A DNA stretch of 16,355 nt from Clostridiales bacterium UBA8153 (GTDB lineage: Bacteria; Bacillota; Sulfobacillia; UBA8153): assembly GCA_003449495.1 (NCBI GenBank), contig DMHJ01000069.1, positions 1-16,355 of the forward strand. The letters run 5' to 3'. The translations under genes were made by a program, and so were the position numbers. The notes under the pieces were generated by a model that had not been told where the DNA came from, did no database searches, and was given only the letters and a program-made list of their open reading frames with translations. Positions within the stretch are counted from its first letter, which is position 1, and each line of letters starts with the position of its first letter. This document shows positions 8,055-13,761 of the stretch, piece after piece.

Positions 8055-8570
8055 GTGACCGAGGAAATCAACCGGCGAGCCCAAGCTGACCTGCAAAACG
8101 CCGAGCTGAGCGCGCTGCGCGAGGCTTTGGCCCAGGCCGAAACCAAGGCGGCGGAGAACTGGGAAGCCTTTCTGCGCTGCCGGGCGGATCTGGATAACTA
8201 CCGGAAGCGCGTGGAGAGGGATCTGGAGCGCCGGGTGCGTATGGGTAAATCGGATCTGCTGCTCTCGCTACTGGAGGTCGTGGACAACTTCCAGCTGGCC
8301 CTGGAGGCTGAGGACGGCGCCGGGCTCAGATCCGGGGTCGAGGTGATCTTCCGGCAGCTACAGAAGCTGCTGGCCATGCAAGGGGTGGAGCCGGTAGCCT
8401 GTGTCGGCCAGCCCTTCGATCCGGCGTGCCACGAAGCGGTGGCGGTAAGTGAGAGTCCGGAGGTGGCGGAGGATACCGTCACCCATGAGCTCCGGCGTGG
8501 CTACCGTATGCAGGGCGAGCTGTTGCGGGCCGCCCGGGTGCGGGTCGCCCGGTCTCCCTGCCCGGAGTAG
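8055..8570 (+). CDS. grpE: Nucleotide exchange factor GrpE
   Basis: The 171-residue product is the DnaK nucleotide exchange factor. The N-terminal half is a long charged alpha-helix (about residues 1-65) including the typical RCRADLDNYRKRVERDLE stretch, then LLSLLEVVDNFQLALE. The C-terminal beta-domain contains GVEPVACVGQPFDPACHEAVAVSES and ends HELRRGYRMQGELLRAARVRVA, the standard GrpE ending. An in-frame GTG at 8046 overlaps the AGGCGGTGA ribosome site, so the GTG at 8055 is preferred. It follows dnaK by 12 bp. Somewhat compact compared with longer GrpEs that have a disordered N-terminus. No dnaJ follows; the next element is the thiW riboswitch. Confidence 0.95.
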   Translation: MTEEINRRAQADLQNAELSALREALAQAETKAAENWEAFLRCRADLDNYRKRVERDLERRVRMGKSDLLLSLLEVVDNFQLALEAEDGAGLRSGVEVIFRQLQKLLAMQGVEPVACVGQPFDPACHEAVAVSESPEVAEDTVTHELRRGYRMQGELLRAARVRVARSPCPE

Positions 8571-8592
8571 GGCAAGGGTGGCCGGCGGCGCC

Positions 8593-8622
8593 TTGACCAG
8601 CGGCCGGCGCCGGTGCTATAGT
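8593..8622 (+). promoter_or_regulatory. Promoter upstream of the TPP riboswitch
   Basis: TTGACC (8593-8598) is separated by 18 bases from TATAGT (8617-8622), a good sigma-A type pair placed some 20 bases before the riboswitch. The -35 lies between two GCCGGC/GGCGCC inverted repeats (8581-8592 and 8603-8611) that could form a stem after grpE. No T-tract follows that stem, so it is a poor terminator candidate. Confidence 0.6.
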
Positions 8623-8643
8623 AAGGGTCGGAAAACTGTATAG

Positions 8644-8739
8644 TCCTGGGAGTGCCCGCCGTGGCGGGCTGAGAGGCCGGGGTAGAGGAGCCGGCCAATC
8701 CCTGGAACCTGATCTGGGTAATACCAGCGTAGGGAAGGA
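8644..8739 (+). ncRNA. TPP (THI-box) riboswitch
   Basis: All core THI-box elements are in order: CTGAGA at 8669-8674, ACCTGATCTGG at 8707-8717, and GTAATACCAGCGTAGGGAAG at 8718-8737. A closing P1 helix can form between TCCT (8644-8647) and AGGA (8736-8739). A variable P3 arm with paired GGCCGG/CCGGCC lies between the pyrimidine- and pyrophosphate-sensing parts. It binds thiamine pyrophosphate and should turn down the downstream thiamine-related transporter gene when TPP is plentiful. Confidence 0.96.
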
Positions 8740-8765
8740 CCGTAGCGGATAGCCGTGATCAGCTT

Positions 8766-8792
8766 ACCGCGGACTGCTCGGTCCGCGGTTTG
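8766..8792 (+). terminator. Probable riboswitch expression-platform terminator
   Basis: A perfect 9-bp stem, ACCGCGGAC (8766-8774) with GTCCGCGGT (8781-8789), has a 6-base loop and is followed by only a short TTT run. It lies between the TPP aptamer and thiW, the place expected for a ligand-controlled terminator. A second hairpin follows at 8789-8808 (TTTGCCC with GGGCAAA), ending in an A-run rather than a T-run. The weak T-tract keeps confidence moderate. Confidence 0.5.
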
Positions 8793-8907
8793 CCCTTGGT
8801 GGGGCAAAAAAGGTGCTGGGCGGAGGGGCGGCCGGTAGAGGAGGAGATGGCCGGAAGAGGCTGGGGAGGTAGGGGAGCTGGATATTAGTCTTGAGGGGGT
8901 TGAGACC

Positions 8908-9396
8908 GTGCAGGTAAAGCAGCTGACGGGGATAGCGCTACTGGTGGCGGTGGGGAGTCTCACGGGCTTTCTCTCCATGCCTTTGTTGGGAGCCCGGCTT
9001 TTTCCCATCCAGCATGCCATCAATGTGTTAGCGGCGGTGCGCTTCGGTCCGGTGGCGGCGGTGACGGTAGCCTTTGCCGTGGCCGTCCTTAGAAACGCCT
9101 TGGGCATAGGTACGGTGCTTGCCTTCCCGGGAGGCATGTTCGGTGCCCTTATCGCCGGGGTGCTGTACCGGATGAGCGGGCGGGTGCCCTTCGCCGTCCT
9201 CGGCGAGGTGCTGGGCACCGGGGTGCTGGGCGCATTGGCCGCTTTCCCGTTGGCCCGTTTGGTCTTGGGCCGCGACGTCCTGGCCTACACCTACATCATC
9301 CCGTTCACCCTGAGCAGCGCGGCCGGGGCGCTGGTGGCCACGGCCATTTTGCGGGTTCCCGCCTTACTGGCGGCCAAGCAGGAAGCACGGGAATAA
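8908..9396 (+). CDS. thiW: ECF transporter S component ThiW (thiamine precursor uptake)
   Basis: The 162-residue product is a small, very hydrophobic membrane protein with five to six predicted helices, the size of an energy-coupling-factor substrate-binding (S) subunit. The N-terminal half with PLLGARLFPIQHAINVLAAV and the RFGP...RNALGIGT...AFPGGMFGALIAG segment are recognisable ThiW features. It would bind a thiamine precursor, probably the thiazole moiety or thiamine itself, and work with a shared EcfA/EcfT module that is not in the window. The GTG at 8908 has GAGGGGGT 7 bases upstream. The TPP riboswitch directly upstream independently supports a thiamine role. It stands alone: no other thi genes follow. 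Confidence 0.92.
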   Translation: MQVKQLTGIALLVAVGSLTGFLSMPLLGARLFPIQHAINVLAAVRFGPVAAVTVAFAVAVLRNALGIGTVLAFPGGMFGALIAGVLYRMSGRVPFAVLGEVLGTGVLGALAAFPLARLVLGRDVLAYTYIIPFTLSSAAGALVATAILRVPALLAAKQEARE

Positions 9397-9627
9397 CCCA
9401 GGGCTGACCGGTACGGGCCGGTGGCACAGAGGTGCCGGGGAATACCGGCAAAGCGACACCGGGGCACCCGGCCCCGAGCGGAGCCGGATCAAAAGGGTCT
9501 GATGCGGTGAGCATGGTCCGTGCCCCGGGGTAGAGGCGTTCATCCGGGTCGAGAAGACCTTGCCCCAGTGAAGGTGGAGAAAACCGACCATCGCCCTACA
9601 CACGGCGGCACAGCTAGACGGAAGGTA
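9397..9627. other. Intergenic region with tandem hairpins
   Basis: No gene was recognised in these 231 bases. Just after the thiW stop are hairpins at 9407-9422 (ACCGG with CCGGT), 9423-9436 (GGCAC with GTGCC), 9433-9450 (TGCCGG with CCGGCA) and 9460-9476 (CGGGG with CCCCG). The second and third overlap and are mutually exclusive. None is followed by a T-tract. The first copy of a short dispersed repeat follows at 9487-9530. Confidence 0.5.
9487..9530 (+). repeat. Short repeat, copy A
   Basis: Two blocks are shared, in the same order and orientation, with 11796-11831. Block 1 here is GATCAAAAGGGTCTGAT (9487-9503), differing from the other copy by one inserted base and one substitution. Block 2 is GGTCCGTGCCCCG (9515-9527), differing by one base insertion. 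The spacer between the blocks is 11 bases here and 6 in copy B. Origin unknown; it could be the end of a mobile element or a structured repeat. Confidence 0.5.
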
Positions 9628-9960
9628 TTAGCCGGAGGCGCGCTGCTCACGGCGGACGTGGCCGGCGAGCAGCCGGGGGTCGATGGCGTCCGTCTTGGCA
9701 CCGGCGGCCCGACGGTGGCGGTCCACCGTCTTCGGATTGGCGGGATAGACCGGGCAACCCGCCTCCAGCTGGGGGCTGGCCAGAGGAGGCCATGGCGCCT
9801 CTCCGGGATGCAGGCCGGCTGTGCAGGCGGACCGGACGACTTGCGCCAGCCCCGCAGCCGGATGGTCTACGCAGAGCTGACCGGCCAACCGAAGCGGGGG
9901 CTAACGCCACCACGTTATGGCGGTCATCGGCCCAATCAATGCCCACCACCGGCAGGGCCG
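9628..9960 (-). pseudogene. Frameshifted N-terminal remnant of an IS110-family transposase
   Basis: On the minus strand, one frame reads VVGIDWADDRHNVVALA (about 9949 down to 9900), the N-terminal RuvC-like DEDD motif of IS110 transposases. The homology then moves to another frame that reads LEAGCPVYPANPKTVDRHRRAAG, followed by AKTDAIDPRLLAGHVR and a stop at about 9628-9630. This matches the family pattern NPK-V-R-R-GAK-D-DA-LLA. The shift occurs near 9890. The C-terminal Transposase_20 domain is absent, and the second segment has a Pro where DA is usual (DAIDPRLLA). The fragment covers only about the first 100 residues of a protein normally near 400. It is clearly dead. Its upstream end abuts the 3' end of the DUF3048 gene. 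Confidence 0.75.
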
Positions 9961-9986
9961 GACTCCCGGGGTAAGTCGTGAGCTGG

Positions 9987-11417
9987 TTACCGTGCTCGTA
10001 CAATCTGAATCCAGGTCTGGCCATAGACGCGTTCTATTTCCTGGCCGTCCAGGAAGTAGAAGCGTGTGGGCGAATTGGTGCTTTCCTTCTTCCACCTTCC
10101 CCGGAAGTGCTCCCCCAGGGCGTAAAAGTCGATGTCTCCCTCGCCGACGAGATCCGGCGTGGGGCGACGCAACAGGTCGGTCCCATGGCGCGCATACTGG
10201 ATGATGACATTGCGGGCATAGATCACCGTACCGGCGGCACACCTATGGACCTGTCCATTGATATGCCGGCGATAGGCGCCTTTCTCCTCGACGAACTGGT
10301 AAGTGATCCGGTAGTCCGGGCTATACTCCAGCTCGATTCTGAGGCCTTGAGCCCCCTGCCTGCCTAAGTAGGCCGGTCGGATCACCATTTGCGTCGATGG
10401 GGAATGGAGGTCAAGGGTGGCCAGGTTGACATACAGGTTATGCGGCGCACGGCGAGAGCCATCCCGGGAAAAGCTATTGCTCTGCGAGCGCAGGGCATCC
10501 GTACCTTGCACCTCCCAGCCCCGGATCCGGTCCAGCACATCCAGACCGCCGCCGGCGTAGACGAGATGCACACCATGTTCCAGCGCCAGCATGGCGCTGT
10601 GCGACCTGACACTGCGCACCGGTCCAATTTTAGCCGGGAAGCTGGAAAAGAGGGCCAGGTAACGGGTGATCCTGCCTTCCACTTCGTACTCATAAACCAT
10701 GGCGGCATTAGCCAATCCATGCTGTGGTCTAGCCTGGGGAGCGTTGTCAAGAATGACCCCGTACACCGGCCGGCGTTCTGCCTGCGGCGTAATGAGCGCC
10801 AGATCGACGGCCAGTCTCCCTTGCGCTGCGGCCAGTACTGCTCTTTTCTCACGCTCCTGAGCCAGCAGGTTGCGACGCTCGGCGTCTCGTTGCTGACGCA
10901 GGGCATGCATGCGTTGGGTTTCACTCTCCAGGGTGAGGGCGCGTTCCCGCAGCAACGACTGTTCCCGTTGGACGGCGTCGATCACCCCACTATCGTGCTG
11001 CAGAATCCGGCGCAGGTAGGTCCAGCGCACCACCAGATCGCCCAAGCTAGCTGCCCCGAGTAGCAGTTCCAGATAGGAGAGGCTGCCCTGCATGTAGACG
11101 CTGCGCAGCCGGCCTGCGAAGACCCGGTTCGCCTCGTCGAACCGGCTCCGGGCAGCGCTAACTTCCCCTCTCAAACGGGTCAAGCCTGCTTCCGTATTCC
11201 GTAGCTCTCGTTCGAGTTGGCTCACATGTGCCGCCCGAGTGCGAATCGCTTGCTCGAGGGCCGCGAGTACCCGCTCCAGCTCGCGAATTTCCGTCCTGGT
11301 CTCGCCTATCCGCCTGCGGATATCGGCCGGACTGCCGTAGGCGAACGAGGGGAATGCAGACGTCAGTACGGCAACACAGAACGAAAGCAACGCAAGTACT
11401 GCTAGCTGTCGACGCAT
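9987..11417 (-). CDS. Secreted coiled-coil protein with C-terminal DUF3048 (YerB-like) domain
   Basis: The 476-residue product starts with a signal peptide (MRR, then a hydrophobic core to about residue 27, ending SFAYG). Residues about 30-210 are coiled coil rich in Arg, Glu and Leu. They include YMQGSLSYLELLLGAASLGD, characteristic of the PcsB/EnvC/CwlO hinge in peptidoglycan-hydrolase regulators. Residues about 218-476 are DUF3048: DNAPQARPQHGLANAAMVYE, EGRITRYLALF and KIGPVRSVRS are typical of YerB-like proteins, followed by the C-terminal DUF3048 part. The ATG at 11417 is chosen over an upstream frame extension because of a GGGAGG site 7-8 bases away and the signal peptide. It probably acts outside the membrane at the cell wall. 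No catalytic M23 or NlpC/P60 domain is present. Exact function unknown. Confidence 0.85.
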   Translation of the reverse strand: MRRQLAVLALLSFCVAVLTSAFPSFAYGSPADIRRRIGETRTEIRELERVLAALEQAIRTRAAHVSQLERELRNTEAGLTRLRGEVSAARSRFDEANRVFAGRLRSVYMQGSLSYLELLLGAASLGDLVVRWTYLRRILQHDSGVIDAVQREQSLLRERALTLESETQRMHALRQQRDAERRNLLAQEREKRAVLAAAQGRLAVDLALITPQAERRPVYGVILDNAPQARPQHGLANAAMVYEYEVEGRITRYLALFSSFPAKIGPVRSVRSHSAMLALEHGVHLVYAGGGLDVLDRIRGWEVQGTDALRSQSNSFSRDGSRRAPHNLYVNLATLDLHSPSTQMVIRPAYLGRQGAQGLRIELEYSPDYRITYQFVEEKGAYRRHINGQVHRCAAGTVIYARNVIIQYARHGTDLLRRPTPDLVGEGDIDFYALGEHFRGRWKKESTNSPTRFYFLDGQEIERVYGQTWIQIVRAR

Positions 11418-11879
11418 GATCCTGCCTCCCGCAACCACCGGCGCCAGATCTGACCAGTGTCGAAATTCGACGCCACACCCCCGATTCCTCCCCGCCTGCT
11501 GCACAAAAAGCGTTTCCCGCAAAGCTACCCCAGCTGTACGCAGGTGTTGACGACCGGCCCGCGAGGAGGGTTCCCAGGCACGGGCTCCCCGGTATCACCG
11601 CCAGGAAGCGTCCACCCGGCAAGAAGCAGTCATACCGGAAGCTCGATGTCTACCGTACCTTGCTCCCTAGAAACCCGTCCCGGTCCGGGCCGGTCTTGGT
11701 GTCCGTGGGGATAGGATCGGCGGGGCCGGCGGCCGGCAACTTCCGCATTGGATAGGGGGAGGCCCGTGGTCCCAAGAGACGGCCGGTTACTGCCCGATCA
11801 AAGAGTCTGATAACACGGGTCCGGTGCCCCGACCCCGGGAAAAACTCTCGGCCGGTGCCGGAGGTGAGGAGGATTTCCG
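11418..11879. other. Divergent intergenic region and Wood-Ljungdahl operon leader
   Basis: These 462 bases separate the DUF3048 gene (-) from the leader ORF and acsE (+). No gene was recognised. A structure can form at 11802-11848, where AGAGT (11802-11806) pairs with ACTCT (11844-11848) around an inner stem GGGTC (11817-11821) with GACCC (11831-11835). It overlaps repeat copy B and sits just before the ribosome site of the leader ORF. I could not settle on a convincing promoter; TTACTG (11787-11792) with GATAAC (11809-11814) is a weak candidate. No known riboswitch consensus was recognised. Confidence 0.5.
11796..11831 (+). repeat. Short repeat, copy B
   Basis: GATCAAAGAGTCTGAT (11796-11811) and GGTCCGGTGCCCCG (11818-11831) correspond to the two blocks of the copy at 9487-9530 in the same orientation. 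This copy is in the leader of the Wood-Ljungdahl operon. The 2.3 kb between the copies carries the IS110 remnant and the DUF3048 gene. Confidence 0.5.
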
Positions 11880-11960
11880 ATGAGCAGCACAGAAAAAAGC
11901 CTATTGGCTTTTTGCAGGGACGGGTGTTCTGTAACCAAGCAGGGGGGTAGAAAGGTATGA
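11880..11960 (+). CDS. 26-residue leader ORF translationally coupled to acsE
   Basis: An ATG at 11880 is preceded by an excellent ribosome site, GAGGTGAGGAGG (11861-11872), 7 bases upstream. The frame runs 26 codons and ends at TGA 11958-11960, overlapping the acsE ATG (11957-11959) as ATGA. This is a classical translational coupling junction, and acsE itself has only a poor site (AAAGGT right against its ATG). The peptide starts MSSTEKSLLAFC, has two Cys in CRDGC (residues 12 and 16) and a basic end (GGRKV). Codons 5-11 span a hairpin, AAAAAGCC (11894-11901) with GGCTTTTT (11906-11913). No homologue is recognised. It may be a leader peptide for regulation or a small protein in its own right. 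Confidence 0.6.
   Translation: MSSTEKSLLAFCRDGCSVTKQGGRKV
11894..11913 (+). promoter_or_regulatory. A/T-flanked hairpin inside the leader ORF (possible attenuator)
   Basis: An 8-bp perfect stem closes a TATT loop; five A-T pairs flank a three-pair GCC/GGC core, so the T-run is itself part of the stem. It resembles a bidirectional intrinsic terminator but is weak in GC. Ribosomes translating the leader ORF would melt it, which is the layout expected for an attenuator. Its function is inference. Confidence 0.35.
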
Positions 11961-12835
11961 TCCTGGTCGGGGAGAATATTCAGATTCTTTCTAAGGTAGT
12001 TTCGGCGGCCCTCTCCGCTAAAGACGCGGCTCCTCTGCAGGAGTTGGCCACCAGGCAGGCGGCATCCGGGGTGCACTTGATCGACTTGAACATCGGACCG
12101 GCCCGCAAGCATCCGGCGGAGACCATGACCTGGCTGGTCGACGCCATCCAGGCCGTAGTGGAGCTCCCGCTTTCTCTCGACACCACCAACCCGGTGGCCA
12201 TGGAAGCGGGGCTGGCCATTTGCCGGTGTAAGCCCCTCATCAACTCCGCCTCCGGCACCCGGGACAGCAAAGAGCGGATGCTGCCCTTGGCCAAGAAGCA
12301 TAATGCCAACGTAGTCATCTCCGTCCTCAACGATGGGGGCATCCCCTCCGATGCCGCCTCCCGGGCCGAGTCCATCATGGAAACCATCGATTACGCCACC
12401 GGCCTCGGTATCCCCGTGGAGGATATCTGGGTCGACCCCATCCTCATGCCCATCGGCGTGGGCCAGCAGGACATCCTGGAAGCCGTGGAACTCGTGAAGA
12501 TGCTTCCGGATATCGCTCCCGGCGTCAAGTCTATCGTGGGCCTGTCCAACGTATCCAACGGAGCTCCCCGGCAGTTGCGGCACTGGCTGAACCAGGTGAT
12601 GATGGTGATCCTGGAAGAGGCCGGCCTGTACTCTGCCATCGTGGACAGCTTCGATCAAGACCTCATCGAGGTCAACGCGGGCAAGCGCCCGGAGATCACC
12701 TCTCTCATCGCCCAAGTTATGGACGGCGAGAGTCTCGATATAAGCGCCATGTCGCCAGAGGAGCGCAGCTACTACAAGACGGCCAGGGTGATGCTGGGCC
12801 GTGAGCTATATTCCCCGTCCTGGCTGGAGATCTAG
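11957..12835 (+). CDS. acsE: Methyltetrahydrofolate:corrinoid iron-sulfur protein methyltransferase (AcsE)
   Basis: The 292-residue product belongs to the dihydropteroate-synthase-like (Pterin_bind) TIM-barrel methyltransferases. It transfers the methyl group of 5-methyl-THF to the Co(I) centre of the corrinoid iron-sulfur protein in the Wood-Ljungdahl pathway. Visible features are GENIQ near the N-terminus, HLIDLNIGPARK (about residues 40-51), LPLSLDTTNPVAMEAGL (about 69-85), PLINSASG (about 93-100), WVDPILMP (about 157-164) and IVGLSNVSNGAP (about 193-204). It is about 30 residues longer than the 262-residue Moorella enzyme, with a C-terminal tail after the barrel (SLDISAMSPEERSYYKTARV region). 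The start is coupled to the 26-codon ORF by ATGA overlap. First of the enzyme genes in the operon, 20 bp before acsD. Confidence 0.93.
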   Translation: MILVGENIQILSKVVSAALSAKDAAPLQELATRQAASGVHLIDLNIGPARKHPAETMTWLVDAIQAVVELPLSLDTTNPVAMEAGLAICRCKPLINSASGTRDSKERMLPLAKKHNANVVISVLNDGGIPSDAASRAESIMETIDYATGLGIPVEDIWVDPILMPIGVGQQDILEAVELVKMLPDIAPGVKSIVGLSNVSNGAPRQLRHWLNQVMMVILEEAGLYSAIVDSFDQDLIEVNAGKRPEITSLIAQVMDGESLDISAMSPEERSYYKTARVMLGRELYSPSWLEI

Positions 12836-12855
12836 CGTGGCAGGAGGAAGAGAGC

Positions 12856-13737
12856 ATGGAGAGGTTCCTTGACCGGTACCCGGGCACCATCGCCGGGCTT
12901 GGCCTGGGGAAAGAGGGCAAGCTGCTGGCGGTGGGCGGGCAGAACGCCCTGCCCTTCCACGGGTTCGAAGGAAGAGCGGCCAAGCCCAGGCTGGCCCTGG
13001 AGCTGTCCGACCGGGAGCCGGTGGACTACCCGGCGGGGCTGCAGGAGCTTTACGCCGGCGTGAGCAGCTGCCCGGTGGCCTGGGCGAAGCAGGGTGCGCA
13101 GGAGCTGGGTGCCGAGCTGCTCTGCCTGAACCTGGGCAGCATGGAGCAAGATATCCCCGCTCCCACCATTGCCGCCGGGGTCCGGCGGATCGCCGAGGCC
13201 GTCGATGTACCCCTGATCGTGTTCGGCCTGGGAGATAAGGAGAAGGATGCCGCCGTCCTGCCGGTGGTAGCTGCCGAGTGCCGGGGGCACAACTTGCTCC
13301 TCGGTCCGGTATTGAAGGAAAACTACCAGCAGATTGCCCCCGCCGCCTTGGAACACGGCCACGCCATCATCGCCCAGATCCCTATGGACATCAACCTGGC
13401 CAAGGATCTCAACATCCGGCTGGGCAAGTTCTTCCCGCTCGAGCGGGTCGTCATCGACCCGCTCAGCTGTGCGGCCGGCTACGGGTTGGAGTATGCGTAC
13501 TCCACCATGGAGCGCATCCGCCTCGCCGCGGTGGTGCATGATGATAAGTCCCTGCAGTGCCCCATCATCGCCCGGGTGGGTAAAGAGGTCTGGAAGACCA
13601 AGGAGGCCATGCAGGATACGCCAAGGGGCGTACTGTGGGAAGCGGCGACGGCGTTTACCCTGCTCTTGGCCGGGGCGGACCTGGTGACCTTCCGGCATCC
13701 GGAAAGCCTGCGGCAAGTCAAGGCCCTGGTAGGTTAG
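12856..13737 (+). CDS. acsD: Corrinoid iron-sulfur protein small (delta) subunit, AcsD/CdhD-like
   Basis: The 293-residue product is a TIM-barrel subunit of the corrinoid iron-sulfur protein that carries the methyl group between AcsE and acetyl-CoA synthase. Hallmarks are LLAVGGQNALPFHGFEG near residues 23-39 with the following KPRLALELSD, GAELLCLNLGSM, HNLLLGPVLKENYQQIAP, HGHAIIAQIPMDINLAKDLNI and a late VVIDPLSCAAGYGLEY. The protein is shorter than the about 320-residue Moorella subunit and much shorter than archaeal CdhD. A strong AGGAGG ribosome site lies 8 bases before the ATG. The large subunit partner (AcsC/CdhE), which holds the cobamide and the [4Fe-4S] cluster, is not in the window. 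The next gene follows after 24 bp. Confidence 0.92.
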   Translation: MERFLDRYPGTIAGLGLGKEGKLLAVGGQNALPFHGFEGRAAKPRLALELSDREPVDYPAGLQELYAGVSSCPVAWAKQGAQELGAELLCLNLGSMEQDIPAPTIAAGVRRIAEAVDVPLIVFGLGDKEKDAAVLPVVAAECRGHNLLLGPVLKENYQQIAPAALEHGHAIIAQIPMDINLAKDLNIRLGKFFPLERVVIDPLSCAAGYGLEYAYSTMERIRLAAVVHDDKSLQCPIIARVGKEVWKTKEAMQDTPRGVLWEAATAFTLLLAGADLVTFRHPESLRQVKALVG

Positions 13738-13761
13738 GTCGTTCTAGGGAGGAAGTGGAAC

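Noticed and set aside
6960..8096. Long minus-strand open frame opposite dnaK
   Set aside because: Antisense to well-conserved dnaK with no recognisable protein; a codon-bias shadow.
8581..8611. GCCGGC/GGCGCC inverted repeats as a terminator of the heat-shock operon
   Set aside because: No T-tract follows and the -35 element of the next promoter lies in the loop, so an intrinsic terminator is not supported.
9423..9527. Possible cobalamin or c-di-GMP riboswitch after thiW
   Set aside because: Some GGGAA and GCAAAGC-like strings are present, but the conserved core boxes are missing and no relevant gene follows on the plus strand.
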